A stretch of DNA of 64,000 nt. Origin: Ustilago trichophora. Taxonomy: Eukaryota; Basidiomycota; Ustilaginomycetes; Ustilaginales; Ustilaginaceae. Position 1 is the first letter of the stretch; every line of letters begins with the position of its first letter. The notes under the pieces were generated by a model. The model had not been told where the DNA came from, searched no databases, and worked only from the letters and a program-made list of their open reading frames with translations. Location: the NCBI GenBank assembly GCA_900323505.1, contig OOIN01000007.1, forward strand, positions 1,475,440-1,539,439. The letters are read 5' to 3'. This document shows, piece by piece, positions 53,717 to 63,279 of this stretch. Made by a program: the position numbers and the translations under genes.

Positions 53717-56700
53717 ATGTCTCAGCAATCTTTCCATCCTGATGACAGCATACTTGCTGCTGAACTTGTTGATGCAGGCATCAACACAATGGACGCAGTC
53801 AGTGATACGGACAGGTATGTTTGGGCAATCATCACCACACATCATCAATGATCAGCAGCTGACATCACTATTTGCATTTTTTGAATTCAGTCACGCTCTC
53901 CCTGCTGCCAACCAAGCCGCAAATCAAGAAACCACCATTTCCACTCCAGTGGATCCTCAGCACACCGCTCAGCTGGCACGCTTCAACTTACGCTTGGTGG
54001 ACCATCCCCGCATCCTGCTCTGCACCCTGGACAGCTGTTGTCCTCAATTGCCGCTCATCCCAGACTTCAAGCACGTCACGGCTCACATCAAGAAGGTCCA
54101 CAAGAAGCCGCTGGTTGGGTCTGCCAAGGATATGCTGCGTAGCCTCCTTGATGAACTGGATGTACCGTCTCCTGGCACGGTCTGCATCAACAAGGATCTT
54201 CTGCCAGAGCGCATGATTCCTGAGCTGGGTGAGCTCTTCCAAGGCTACCGCTGCAACTTGTGCTCCTATGCCGTCCAAGCCAAGTCTGCTTTCTACGAGC
54301 ATCTGCGTGGGCATCCTGATGCTAAAGGCAGAGCATCATACACCCATCCTGTTCCCATGCAGAAGTTGCACAAGTGCGGCAAGAAGATCCGCTACCTTCA
54401 CGTCCGCAATCAAGATCTGGATCCCACACCGCCTCCTGCCATTCTCACCACCGCTCTGGATGCCAGCACCATCAGCGCCAATATCAAGACAAAGGTGGAT
54501 GCCTTCCTCAAGAAGAATGAAGATTGCCTCCGTGAAGCAGACCTGCTCAAGCCAGGCATTCAGCCTGAATCTGCCAGCGGCAACATTGGTCCTTGGGCCA
54601 AGCAGCTGGGTTGGCATGCGTACTGGGCTGGCAAGCCTATTGTGGCCATCGGCGCACTCAGCAAGTCAAAAAAGGTGTGGCCTGGTGCTCATATAGACTT
54701 TGTCCATTGGGTATTGGTCATGACACAGCAAGCAGCCGCAACATGGATGATGGCTTTCCTCAAGACTGGCAGGCAGGTGCAACAGACTTTCCGTGCCTAC
54801 AGTCCTGAACCAAGCCAGCCGTACAACCTCAGCCTACCAACAGTCAAGAAACGTGCGGACATGTGGGCCTTTTTACTTGCTCTGCTTATCCATGCGGTCT
54901 TTGAGGGTGTCTCTTTTGGCTATTACGGTGACAGTGACCAGACTGAGCATCTTGGTCTCAGCGCACACCTGGACTCTGTACTGCAAGATCTGCATGATCT
55001 TTACTACGGTGCAGATGCAGACATTGATCCGCTCACTGATGAAGATCTGGCAAGCAAGGCAGTGCCGCTCCTCCTCCAACTCTCTCACCTCTTGGTCACG
55101 CAACAGCCAGAGGTGTATGGTGAGAATGACAAGCTTGCTTTGGTACGGCTGTTCCTCCACCTCTGCGTCAGCGCAGATGGCACTCCCATTCCCGTCAATG
55201 CCGCTACGTCCATCATTGCCAGCTTGGAGTTCTGCTGCCGTGCAGTGCTCTGGCAGTGGCTGTTGGATCCAGAAGATGGTGTGCTCATTGAGCGCTCTGC
55301 TGAGGAGATTGCTGCCGAGGTTGATCTACAGATGAAGCGCTATCTGTACAGCACCAGCAGCTCCGCCAGCTCATACCTACAATCCCTTCACCGGTATGGC
55401 ACAGTACTTGCGCAAGATGATGGCACCAACTTCCACTTTTCCTGGCAGCAAGATCTCAAGAGCGTCAAGTTTGGAACAGAGACCATCCAAGTGGACCGTC
55501 TCCAAGCTCTGATGCATGGTGCGCAAAAGCGGGCAGAAGCTTTGCTACGTCAGCTCTGCCTTTTGCCAGAGGATGCATCACTTGCGCTCAACCTGAAGCA
55601 CATTCTGGATGATCACCGCAACATGCAACCAGACTTCAGCTTTGTGGCCGCTTCTCCGGAGCTGCAGAGCATCAGCAGTGTTCTCTGCCGTGCTGCTGCT
55701 GGTAACGTACCTGCTGCGCAACCCCTCATGGATCCATACTCTGATGAGTTGGAGTTCGATGCAGATGCTGCCAATGCGTACTTCAGCATGCACAATGAAT
55801 TCACCAAGCTGCTTGCGGTGCTCATTGAGCTTGGTAGCGGTCTGCCTGCAAGAGGTACAGAGCTGCTCCAATTGCAGCACACCAACACGCTTGTTGGTCC
55901 ACGCAACCTCTTTGTGCATGATGGCAGTGTCTTCACCGCTCTGCCCAGCAAGAAAGGCACTGGACGTCAAAAGGTGATTCCACGCTTCCTGCCATACCCA
56001 GTGGGATGCATGGTGGTCTTTTACGTAGCTCAGGTGGTGCCGTTTGTCCATCTCCTACATAATGCAGTGCTGCAGCCCCGTGCGGCCAGCTCTATGCTCT
56101 TGGTGGACCATCACGGCAATGCATGGGAGACAAATGCCGTCACCAAGATGCTGCAAGCACTCTGCCAGGAGCACATCAGCTCTATCACGGCTGGCCTCAA
56201 CATGCGCACTTGGCGGCAACTGGCAGTGAGCATTGACCGCAAGCTCATCCGTCCGAGGTCCATGACTGCAGAAGAGGTGTTGGACAGCGCTCACGATCTT
56301 CAAGCTGGACATTCAACACGGACTGCAGAGCAGCACTATGGCCTGGATGCAAGCATGCTGCATCAGCTCACGCAAGAGAGCATGGATGTCATGTTGGAAG
56401 TGTCAGAGCGGTGGCATGCATTCTGGGGTATGCCATCCCGCTTTGAAGAGGACGTCAAGCCATATGACCACCTCATGGCAGGAAAGGCAGCAGGAGATGA
56501 CTGCAAGGCAGTATCTTCACTGAAGCGGCAGCTGGATGCTTTGCAGGAGGACATGCGGTGTGTCAAGCAAAGGCTGGAGCATCCAATTGAAGTTGCTCCA
56601 CCAAGCGCTACAAGTGCGGTGCCTGCTGCCCCCATTTCACGCTCTGCTGTGCTAGCAGAACCAGTCAGCAATGCACTCTTCAAGGTGACCGGCAGCCACC

Positions 56701-58706
56701 GCACCAAGACACTGGAGCAGGCCTATGCGCTCAATGCCATCTATGCCAAGGAGACACCACTGATCATTGTCATGGCCACTGGGTCCGGCAAGTCTGCACT
56801 TTTCATGGCACCGCTGCATTGGCTGCCGCCAGCCTCTGTCATTATTGTGGTGGTGCCATTCATTGCACTCACAGATGATCTGATGGAGCAGTGTCAGTGG
56901 GTTGGAATTGTGGCAAGCAAGTGGACAGGCTACCGGAGTGCAGACAGAGTAGAGGGCAGTCAGCTGGTCTTTGTTGCAGCAGAGAACTGCTACAGTCAAG
57001 CATTTGCCAACTGGGCGCAAGAGTTGGATCAGCAGAAGCGGTTGGCAGCCATCTTCTTTGATGAGTGCCATGTCTGCGTAACTCAAAACACCTTCCGTCC
57101 GGCAATGGAGAAGATCAAGGCACTCATCTCTGCTGTGCGGGTGCAGCAGTACCTCCTTACGGCTACGCTGCCACCAACTCTGGTTCCCACCTTCAAGACC
57201 ACACTCTGTCTCCCGCAAGATGGTACTGGCATGATCAGGGCGGCCACCAACCGCAAAAACATCTCCTACAAGGTCCAGCAACTTACATCAAGTGTGGAAA
57301 TGCCATTCCAAATCAAGCGTCTCCTTGAAGCTCACCCTGCCGGTGCAGTGATGATCTTCTGCAAGTCCACCACTGCAGCACAAACCACAGCGGAGGATCT
57401 CAATTGCACTTGCGTGATCGCAGACATGCCAGAGGAGCAGAAGCAGAGAACGGTTTCAACATGGTTGCGGTGTTCTGCCACAGAGACCAACACTGGCAAA
57501 CGCGTCATTGTTGGAACAACAGCTATCGGCACAGGCATCAATCCGCAACATGTCAGTCTGGTGGTCCATTGCGGTGATACATGGGACATGGTCAGTTACG
57601 TGCAAGAGTCAGGACGCGCTGGACGTAGTGGCAGTGGAGCATCAGCGGTGCTGTTGGCCACCAGAGTCCAAACACGTGAAGCACAGGTGCAGCTCTACAT
57701 AGAGGAGCGTACTTGCCGGCGTCTGGCCATCTCACGCTATCTGGACGGAATGCCGGTGACTTGCCTCAGCCAGCCAGACTTTGCGCTGTGCGACCTCTGC
57801 CAGCAGCGTGTGGAAGGACCAGTCACACCGCCAAAGAAGATCATTGGCTTGGAGTCACCGCCAGAGTCTGACAAGCGTGAGCGGCAGCAGAATGGCAAGA
57901 CCCAGACTGCTGGTCAACTCCAAGCTGCAAACAGCAGCAGTAGGCGGTTGCAAGTCAGCACCACGGCCTTGGATTCACCTACACCACGTCAGCGGCGGCA
58001 TCAAGGTTTTACGGCAGCTCTAGACCTGAACCATCAGCACTCAGCAAGCAGAGGAGCGCCAAACCAGATATTATCCTCCACTGCTCAAAACCAGCTTCAG
58101 CCAGCATTGCCGGTTCTCAGTTTTACGCCTCCGCCATTTGCATTCAGCCTAAGTCCATCACCGGCACATCCACCTGTGCACATTGACATTGACACATCAA
58201 GCAGCAGATCGCTACTGCAGAGCCTTGCCGGTGTGTGCTCTTTGTGTTACCTCTTCCGCAACCAGCACACATGCTCTGGACAACATGGAATCCGACACTC
58301 TTTCAGCAACTGCAACTGCTGGCCGCAAATCAAGGACAAGTTGCCACAATCAGAGCCACGCATCAATGCAACCTACATTGGCGGCCTCAAGCGCTGCATG
58401 CAGAAAGCAAAGCACATTGCTTGTTACGCATGTCTGGTTCCCATCAACATTTGCGCCAACACCAGCTCAACCAATTCTACAGCATGCTCACGCAGGTATG
58501 CTGACATTGTGCTGCCCGTAGTTGCGGCAGTGCTCAGATGCAGAGAGCACACTGCCAATGTGCTGCGGTTGATTGGCTTGGATCAGATGGACCCACATGC
58601 GGTAGTGGTACAAGGTGAGCTAGGTACAGCCGTGACCTACAAAGGTGAGAGTATGCTTCTGGCATTTGCCATGTTTGCAGCGGCTGTAGAAGCAGCGGCT
58701 ATGTAG
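53717..58706 (+). CDS. tyrosine recombinase-RecQ helicase fusion with N-terminal zinc fingers (telomere-linked helicase type)
   Basis: A spliced gene: exon 1 53717-53814, intron 53815-53890 (GTATGT...TTCAG), exon 2 53891-58706, about 1637 residues. N-terminal Cys/His segments near residues 77-105 and a C2H2 finger at about 152 (YRCNLCSYAV, then HLRGH) recall the OrsD/DUF3505 region of fungal helicases. At about 680-850 all parts of a tyrosine recombinase site occur: RGTELLQLQH (Arg near 686), KKGTGRQK, MRTWRQLAVS (Arg near 804), GHSTRTAEQHYG (His, and Tyr near 847). A RecQ-type helicase follows at about 970-1310: MATGSGKSALF, DECH near 1089, GTGINPQHVSLVVHCGD, YVQESGRAGRSG. A Cys-rich tail lies at about 1478-1560. 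The frame is intact. Telomere-adjacent RecQ genes are known in U. maydis and other fungi. Its function here is inferred, not shown. Confidence 0.88.
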
Positions 58707-58812
58707 ATAGAAGACTTTGCATGTTTCTCAAAATAAATCATTAATTGCATTTCCAGAGTCTGTGAAAATGCAGACAAAGTGGAGGCCTGACGCGTCAATG
58801 AGGTTGAATGAG

Positions 58813-59043
58813 TCCATCTCAAAGAGACGCGCAAATTTCAGAAATTGGTCCATCTCAAAGAGACGCGCAAATTCCAAGAATCAGTCAGTCTCAAAGAGAT
58901 GGATGAAAATTCAAAATCAGTCCGTCTCAAAGAGACGGATCAAAATCCAAACTGGACACGTCTCAAAGAGATGGATCAAAATCCAAACTGGACATGTCTC
59001 AAAGAGATGGATCAAAATCCAAACTGGACACGTCTCTTTGAGT
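58813..59043. repeat. 36-bp tandem array with TCTCAAAGAGA core
   Basis: Six complete 36-bp units (58813, 58849, 58885, 58921, 58957, 58993) and a partial seventh at 59029. All six keep TCTCAAAGAGA exactly; flanks drift. The last partial unit carries the core in reverse (TCTCTTTGAG). The array ends 16 bp before the ATG at 59059. It is also an open 12-residue repeat (SISKRRANFRNW and variants), but unit changes are mostly amino-acid changing, so a DNA-level element is favoured. Confidence 0.85.
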
Positions 59044-59058
59044 TGGATCACACTTCCC

Positions 59059-60210
59059 ATGGTACATCACACCACAATGACATACATACCTGTACCTGGC
59101 GGCACTTCTCAAGCAGATCAGAAGCGCATCAAGAGGCTGCAGTACAGCCTTGCGTCCATCAATGCCAAGACGTACACCCTTGACAAACAGTACAAGGTAA
59201 TGGAGAAGGATCGGCAGGCAAAGTGCTCTTGGACCTTGCCCATCATCACCGGCCAGGCCATCACCTCTTTTGATGACTGCAAGAACACAGTCTACACCCG
59301 CAACATCAGCCTCCAGGACAGCAAGACCAGGAATGTCTTCCTCCAGCGCTTCTGTCCGGCCACTGAGTCTGCTGCCTCCAGCATGACCAAGAGCTATAGC
59401 AAAGGTGCCACCTTGTTCCGCAAGGTCATGGAGACAGCCAAGTGCAAGAAACACAAGGCAGACACTCGGCAGACAGTGGATCAGCAGCAGCACTTTCCAC
59501 ACTACCACTTTGGCATCTGGTACGACAAGATGATGGTCAGCTTGACTCTATCGGAAGAGACTCAGCAGCCAGGCAGGGAGGAAGGCAGGCAAGCTGTGGC
59601 GGAGTTCTGCATCTGGTTCAAAGAGTTCACCCGCAAGTTTGTTCTCCCCATCATCAAGAATGGCCACTCTGGTCTCTGTGATACCTTCAGGTCAGAGCTT
59701 CAAGAGCGCATGGATGTCCACTTCCCTTGGGCAGAGAAGCAAGTGGATGACCTGGACCGGTACTGCCACCCGCTGTACTCCACCATCTCACCATTCCTTG
59801 GCTTCTCCAGCAATGTGCACAAAGACGTGAAGGATGCAGACGTGTCTATCCTGGTCAACCTCGGACAACATGCTCTCTTGCAGCTGCCAGAGTATGGCAT
59901 AGCAGTGGAGCTGCAACCACAAGACATCGTCATGTTCCTTTCCAACAGCGTGGAACACCTCACCGTCCAACACCCAGCTCATGTAAAGGCAAGATCAGAC
60001 CCTGGAGAGTGCATGGCCATCAGCTGCTTCTTCCGCAAAGGGCTTCAGCAACAGAGAGAGCCAAAGAAGCACAACCATACATACTACGCAAGGAAGGCAG
60101 AGGAGGAGCAAGAGGCAGAGCGGCAAGCAGCATCAAAGAAGCGCAGGGTGGAGCAGTGCGGTGAGGCTGGGGGACTTGCCTCTGGAGCTGTAAAAAAGAG
60201 TCCAGAATGA
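59059..60210 (+). CDS. TET/JBP-like 2-oxoglutarate/Fe(II) dioxygenase 1
   Basis: About 383 residues from the ATG at 59059 (a second ATG at 59077; the frame is open upstream through the 36-bp array). The C-terminal half has the double-stranded beta-helix pattern of TET/JBP-type dioxygenases: FGIWYDKMMVSLTLSEE, then the metal HxD in NVHKDVKDAD (about residue 263), LVNLGQHALLQLPEYGIAV, QPQDIVMFLSNSVEHLTVQ with the second metal His, and ISCFFRKG whose Arg could bind 2-oxoglutarate. The tail is highly basic (ASKKRRVEQ), fitting a nuclear or DNA-binding role. Basidiomycetes are known for expanded TET/JBP genes linked to mobile elements. It starts about 350 bp after the recombinase-helicase stop, same strand. 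Oxidation of a DNA base is inference. Confidence 0.72.
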   Translation: MVHHTTMTYIPVPGGTSQADQKRIKRLQYSLASINAKTYTLDKQYKVMEKDRQAKCSWTLPIITGQAITSFDDCKNTVYTRNISLQDSKTRNVFLQRFCPATESAASSMTKSYSKGATLFRKVMETAKCKKHKADTRQTVDQQQHFPHYHFGIWYDKMMVSLTLSEETQQPGREEGRQAVAEFCIWFKEFTRKFVLPIIKNGHSGLCDTFRSELQERMDVHFPWAEKQVDDLDRYCHPLYSTISPFLGFSSNVHKDVKDADVSILVNLGQHALLQLPEYGIAVELQPQDIVMFLSNSVEHLTVQHPAHVKARSDPGECMAISCFFRKGLQQQREPKKHNHTYYARKAEEEQEAERQAASKKRRVEQCGEAGGLASGAVKKSPE

Positions 60211-60328
60211 CAAGTCCCCCAGCCAAAATTGCTTTCGAGAATCAGGCAATGAATTTTGGCTGGTGAGCACAGAGGGGGACTTGCCTGTTTGTCGAAGCAA
60301 AAATGGCTGAAAGAGACAAGTCCCCCTC
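60165..60328. repeat. nested inverted repeats between the two dioxygenase genes
   Basis: A perfect 14-bp inverted repeat (60165-60178 with 60211-60224, GGCTGGGGGACTTG) overlaps the end of dioxygenase 1. An 11-bp pair CAGCCAAAATT/AATTTTGGCTG follows (60220-60230, 60252-60262). Then comes a 12-bp pair (60272-60283 with 60317-60328) reusing GGGGGACTTG. They could form chained hairpins or a cruciform, and may help end transcription. Confidence 0.8.
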
Positions 60329-60437
60329 CAGGCTGGGCTCTCGAGAAAGATTCAACCAGTAGACACCAGCTCCACCATAGAATCATCCATCATCGTTCCA
60401 TATCCACTTGCCAGCAATCCAATCATCCATTCCAGCC

Positions 60438-61463
60438 ATGCCAGCCAAGGGTGAAGCAGCTTTGGATCGAAAGAGGAAGAGGAATGCAGAGAGAGATGCC
60501 TGCAGGAGGCAGAGCTATCGAGACTCCCAGGAAGAATCTACCCACATTGATCTGTCTCGACAACATCATATCAAAAGGCACACAGACCTCAGCCAGTTTG
60601 ATCTTATCGAGTGCAAAGCACTAGCAGAAGGCAGCAGCAGCCATTCAACTCGACCCAACCTTACTCTAGCAGACAGAGACACCAAAGAGATCGTGCTCCA
60701 GAGGATTGCACCCACCAGCTATGCCAAGTTTCTCGAAGCCAAGAAGAGTTCCCTCATAGGCAAGCACCTTTATGATCAATATCTGGCAAAGAAACCCATC
60801 CCCATCTCGACAATCAGCACACAGAAGCTCAAGATCAAGCTCACCAAGAGAAAAGTCATCGAGCATCACCTAGGAATCTGGCACTCTCGAGGCAAACAGA
60901 CTCTGGACTTCACCAAGGAGACCACTGACCCTCGATACAAACCTGAAGCACTCGATCTTCTCTTCTGGGCAAGGATGCACACAGACCTGGTGATGAGAAC
61001 TGCACAACCTTTGATCCATCCCAGCTTCAGGAGCAACATTTCATCTCGATCCAAAGGCAGAAAGTGGCTAGCATCCATCTTTGGTTCCAAAAGCATCGAG
61101 CTTCTCCATCCCTGGTGGACTACTGTAGCCTTCTTCTCGAACTTTGCAGGTGGCATCCATCTCGACAATGATGACTGCATTCCATCCTTCTTATTCAACT
61201 TTGGAAAAGCTGCTTGGATCGAGTTACCAGAGTTCTCAGTCAAGATCCTTGTCGAACCTATGGACTTGGTCATCCTCAACTCTCGATCTTTTTACCACAG
61301 GACCAGACCCTTCGTTCCTCCTGGACACTCTGCTGCTGCAAACAGGTGGGCATTCAGTGGATTCTTTCGAGATGCCATCTATCATAGAGAAACAGTGTGC
61401 AAGGTAGCAGAATGGAGGCTCGATAGCATCTTTGGGTATCAGTCAAAAGGAGGATCATCGTGA
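60438..61463 (+). CDS. TET/JBP-like 2-oxoglutarate/Fe(II) dioxygenase 2
   Basis: A 341-residue diverged paralogue of the preceding gene. The basic N-terminus (DRKRKRNAERDACRR) suggests nuclear import or DNA contact. Matching landmarks in the same order: HHLGIWHSRGKQTLDFTKE, WTTVAFFSNFAGGIHLDNDD with the HxD pair (about residue 238), FLFNFGKAAWIELPEFSVKI, EPMDLVILNSRSFYHRTRP with the distal His, and WAFSGFFRD with a candidate 2-oxoglutarate Arg. All four key positions are therefore kept although overall identity to the first copy is low, which argues for selection. The ATG at 60438 (CAGCCATGCC) is favoured; the frame before it starts only with TTG. Substrate unknown. Confidence 0.72.
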   Translation: MPAKGEAALDRKRKRNAERDACRRQSYRDSQEESTHIDLSRQHHIKRHTDLSQFDLIECKALAEGSSSHSTRPNLTLADRDTKEIVLQRIAPTSYAKFLEAKKSSLIGKHLYDQYLAKKPIPISTISTQKLKIKLTKRKVIEHHLGIWHSRGKQTLDFTKETTDPRYKPEALDLLFWARMHTDLVMRTAQPLIHPSFRSNISSRSKGRKWLASIFGSKSIELLHPWWTTVAFFSNFAGGIHLDNDDCIPSFLFNFGKAAWIELPEFSVKILVEPMDLVILNSRSFYHRTRPFVPPGHSAAANRWAFSGFFRDAIYHRETVCKVAEWRLDSIFGYQSKGGSS

Positions 61464-61833
61464 CTTCCAGCCATTTGGCAGGAGGTCTCGTTCCATCCAG
61501 TTGGGGGGGATTTTGGCCTCCACTCTGAAATTCAGCTTTGACCCCCAGATTTCCTTTCGACTTGAAAAAATTTGCTCTCCACCAAAAAGATTCTCGTGTT
61601 TCCTGGCTGGGAGCTTCGGGCCTGCTTGGCTGCTCTGTGCAAATTGGAAATAATTTGTAATCAATTCCCATCTCCTGTTAAGCTGGGTCCCCCAAAATCA
61701 TCAATTAATTCAATCATGTTTGCGTTCCTCAGGTCTCTGCACTCAAAAGATGCCACAACTTGAGTTTTTCACTCCAAGCACCCAAAGGGTTTATATACAT
61801 TGCTTTACAGCCATGTCCCTGTATCTCAGCAAC

Positions 61834-62425
61834 CAGACATGCTGGCTCTACAATCAATTGCTCATGACCTTCCTGAGCTCCAGGAGAGTGTCACCATATC
61901 AATAGCTCTTCACAATTGCCAGTCACCGTAGAGCTATGCTCACATGGCTGTAAGGTCACCTATATACTTCCTTACAGCCATGTGACCATGGAAGCATCAT
62001 ATCAAGAGCATCAAGTGTGATATTTGGCTCTTGACCATCTCTTGGATGTCAGGAGTGTCATGAGCATCAGAGATGTGGGTTTGGACAAGCCATGATGCTG
62101 CAATGGTCACATGGCTGTAAGGTCACCTATATACTTCCTTACAGCCATGTGACCATTGCAGCATCATATCAACAGCACATTGTGTGATATTTGGCTCTTG
62201 ACCATCTCTTGGATGTCAGGATTGTCATGAGCATCAGAGCTGTGTGCTTGCAAAAGCCATTGCCGAGATTTGGTCACATGGCTCTAAGAGAGTATACAGG
62301 TGACCTTATAGCCATGTGAACCTAGCTCTGCACTGACTGGCAATTGTGAAGAGCTATTGATATGGTGACACTCTCCTGGAGCTCAGGAAGGTCAAGAGCA
62401 GAATATTGTAGAGCCAGCATGTCTG
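61834..62425. repeat. long imperfect palindrome with central 31-bp hairpin and 167-bp direct repeats
   Basis: Outer arms (61834 to about 61984, and about 62270 to 62425) are reverse complements with few mismatches, e.g. CCTGAGCTCCAGGAGAGTGT on the left against its complement on the right. The centre is a perfect 31-bp stem (62092-62122 with 62137-62167, 14-nt loop). A 15-bp stem lies at 61941-61955/61970-61984. Between them a direct repeat of period 167 bp occurs (GTGATATTTGGCTCTTGACC at 62017 and 62184). Confidence 0.85.
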
Positions 62426-62591
62426 GCTGCTGTCAGACATCAAAGCACTCTTCTATATACATCAGCCTGGCAGAGGCCAAGCCAGAGATGTGCTCTGACA
62501 GGCCTGAAATAGGTATAGGAAGCTGGGTCTGGTCCAGAGAATCATAGAACACCCCTCAGCATAGAAGATATCATCCATTTTGAGGTACTTC

Positions 62592-63279
62592 ACTATAGCA
62601 TTGGTATGACTTGCATATATGGACACTTATACCAATGCTATAGTAAAGTTGCTGGTTTCTTGACCGTTTTGAGTGCTCCAGTTTGCAGCATACTCCTGAT
62701 GAGCTGGTGCTACTTCCTGTAAGCCCAGATCCTGGATCCAAGGTGATGATGGTCCAGGCGTCATCTCAAGCTCCTCCACCTCAGCCACCGGTAGTAGTAT
62801 ATAAAGGTGGATTGAGACCTGAAGCATGTAGGAAGTTGCACTGGGATGAGAGGATGCCAAAACACTCCTTAGCGTGGGAGATACCACCTGTTTCTAGGCA
62901 CTTTACTATAGCATTGGTATAACTCATGTATATGGACACTTATACCAATGCTATAGTAAAGTACCTCAGTATGTGCTTGTTTTGGTTGCTCCAAGCTGTG
63001 CTGTACTTGTGAGAGGGTGGAGCAGATTCCTACATCCTTGAATCAATCAATCAAAGCTTTTCACCTACACTGCATGACTAGGGTGTCCCAGTATATAAAG
63101 CCAGTCAGCACTGGCAAACTCAGATGAAGTCTGATCCTAGATCTGAGCATGAAGGAAGTTGCACTGGGACGCCAGGATGTCAGAACACTCCTTAGCATGG
63201 AGGATATCTTCCGTTTTGAGGTGTTGTACTATAGCATTGGTATAACTTGCATATACTGGCACTTATACCAATGCTATAG
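62592..63279. repeat. three spaced hairpin units (313-322 bp period)
   Basis: Stems pair 62592-62607 with 62629-62644 (16 bp), 62900-62922 with 62940-62962 (23 bp, perfect), and 63227-63244 with 63262-63279 (18 bp). All share CTATAGCATTGGTAT. Flanks are also repeated (GGAAGTTGCACTGGGA and ACACTCCTTAGC precede the second and third), so these are diverged tandem units. Confidence 0.85.

Noticed and set aside
58813..59043. CRISPR-like array
   Set aside because: The units are contiguous 36-bp tandem repeats without unique spacers, in a eukaryotic chromosome.
58768..59058. Coding extension of dioxygenase 1 through the 36-bp array
   Set aside because: Possible, as the frame is open, but unit variation changes amino acids while conserving the DNA core, so it was left out of the called CDS.
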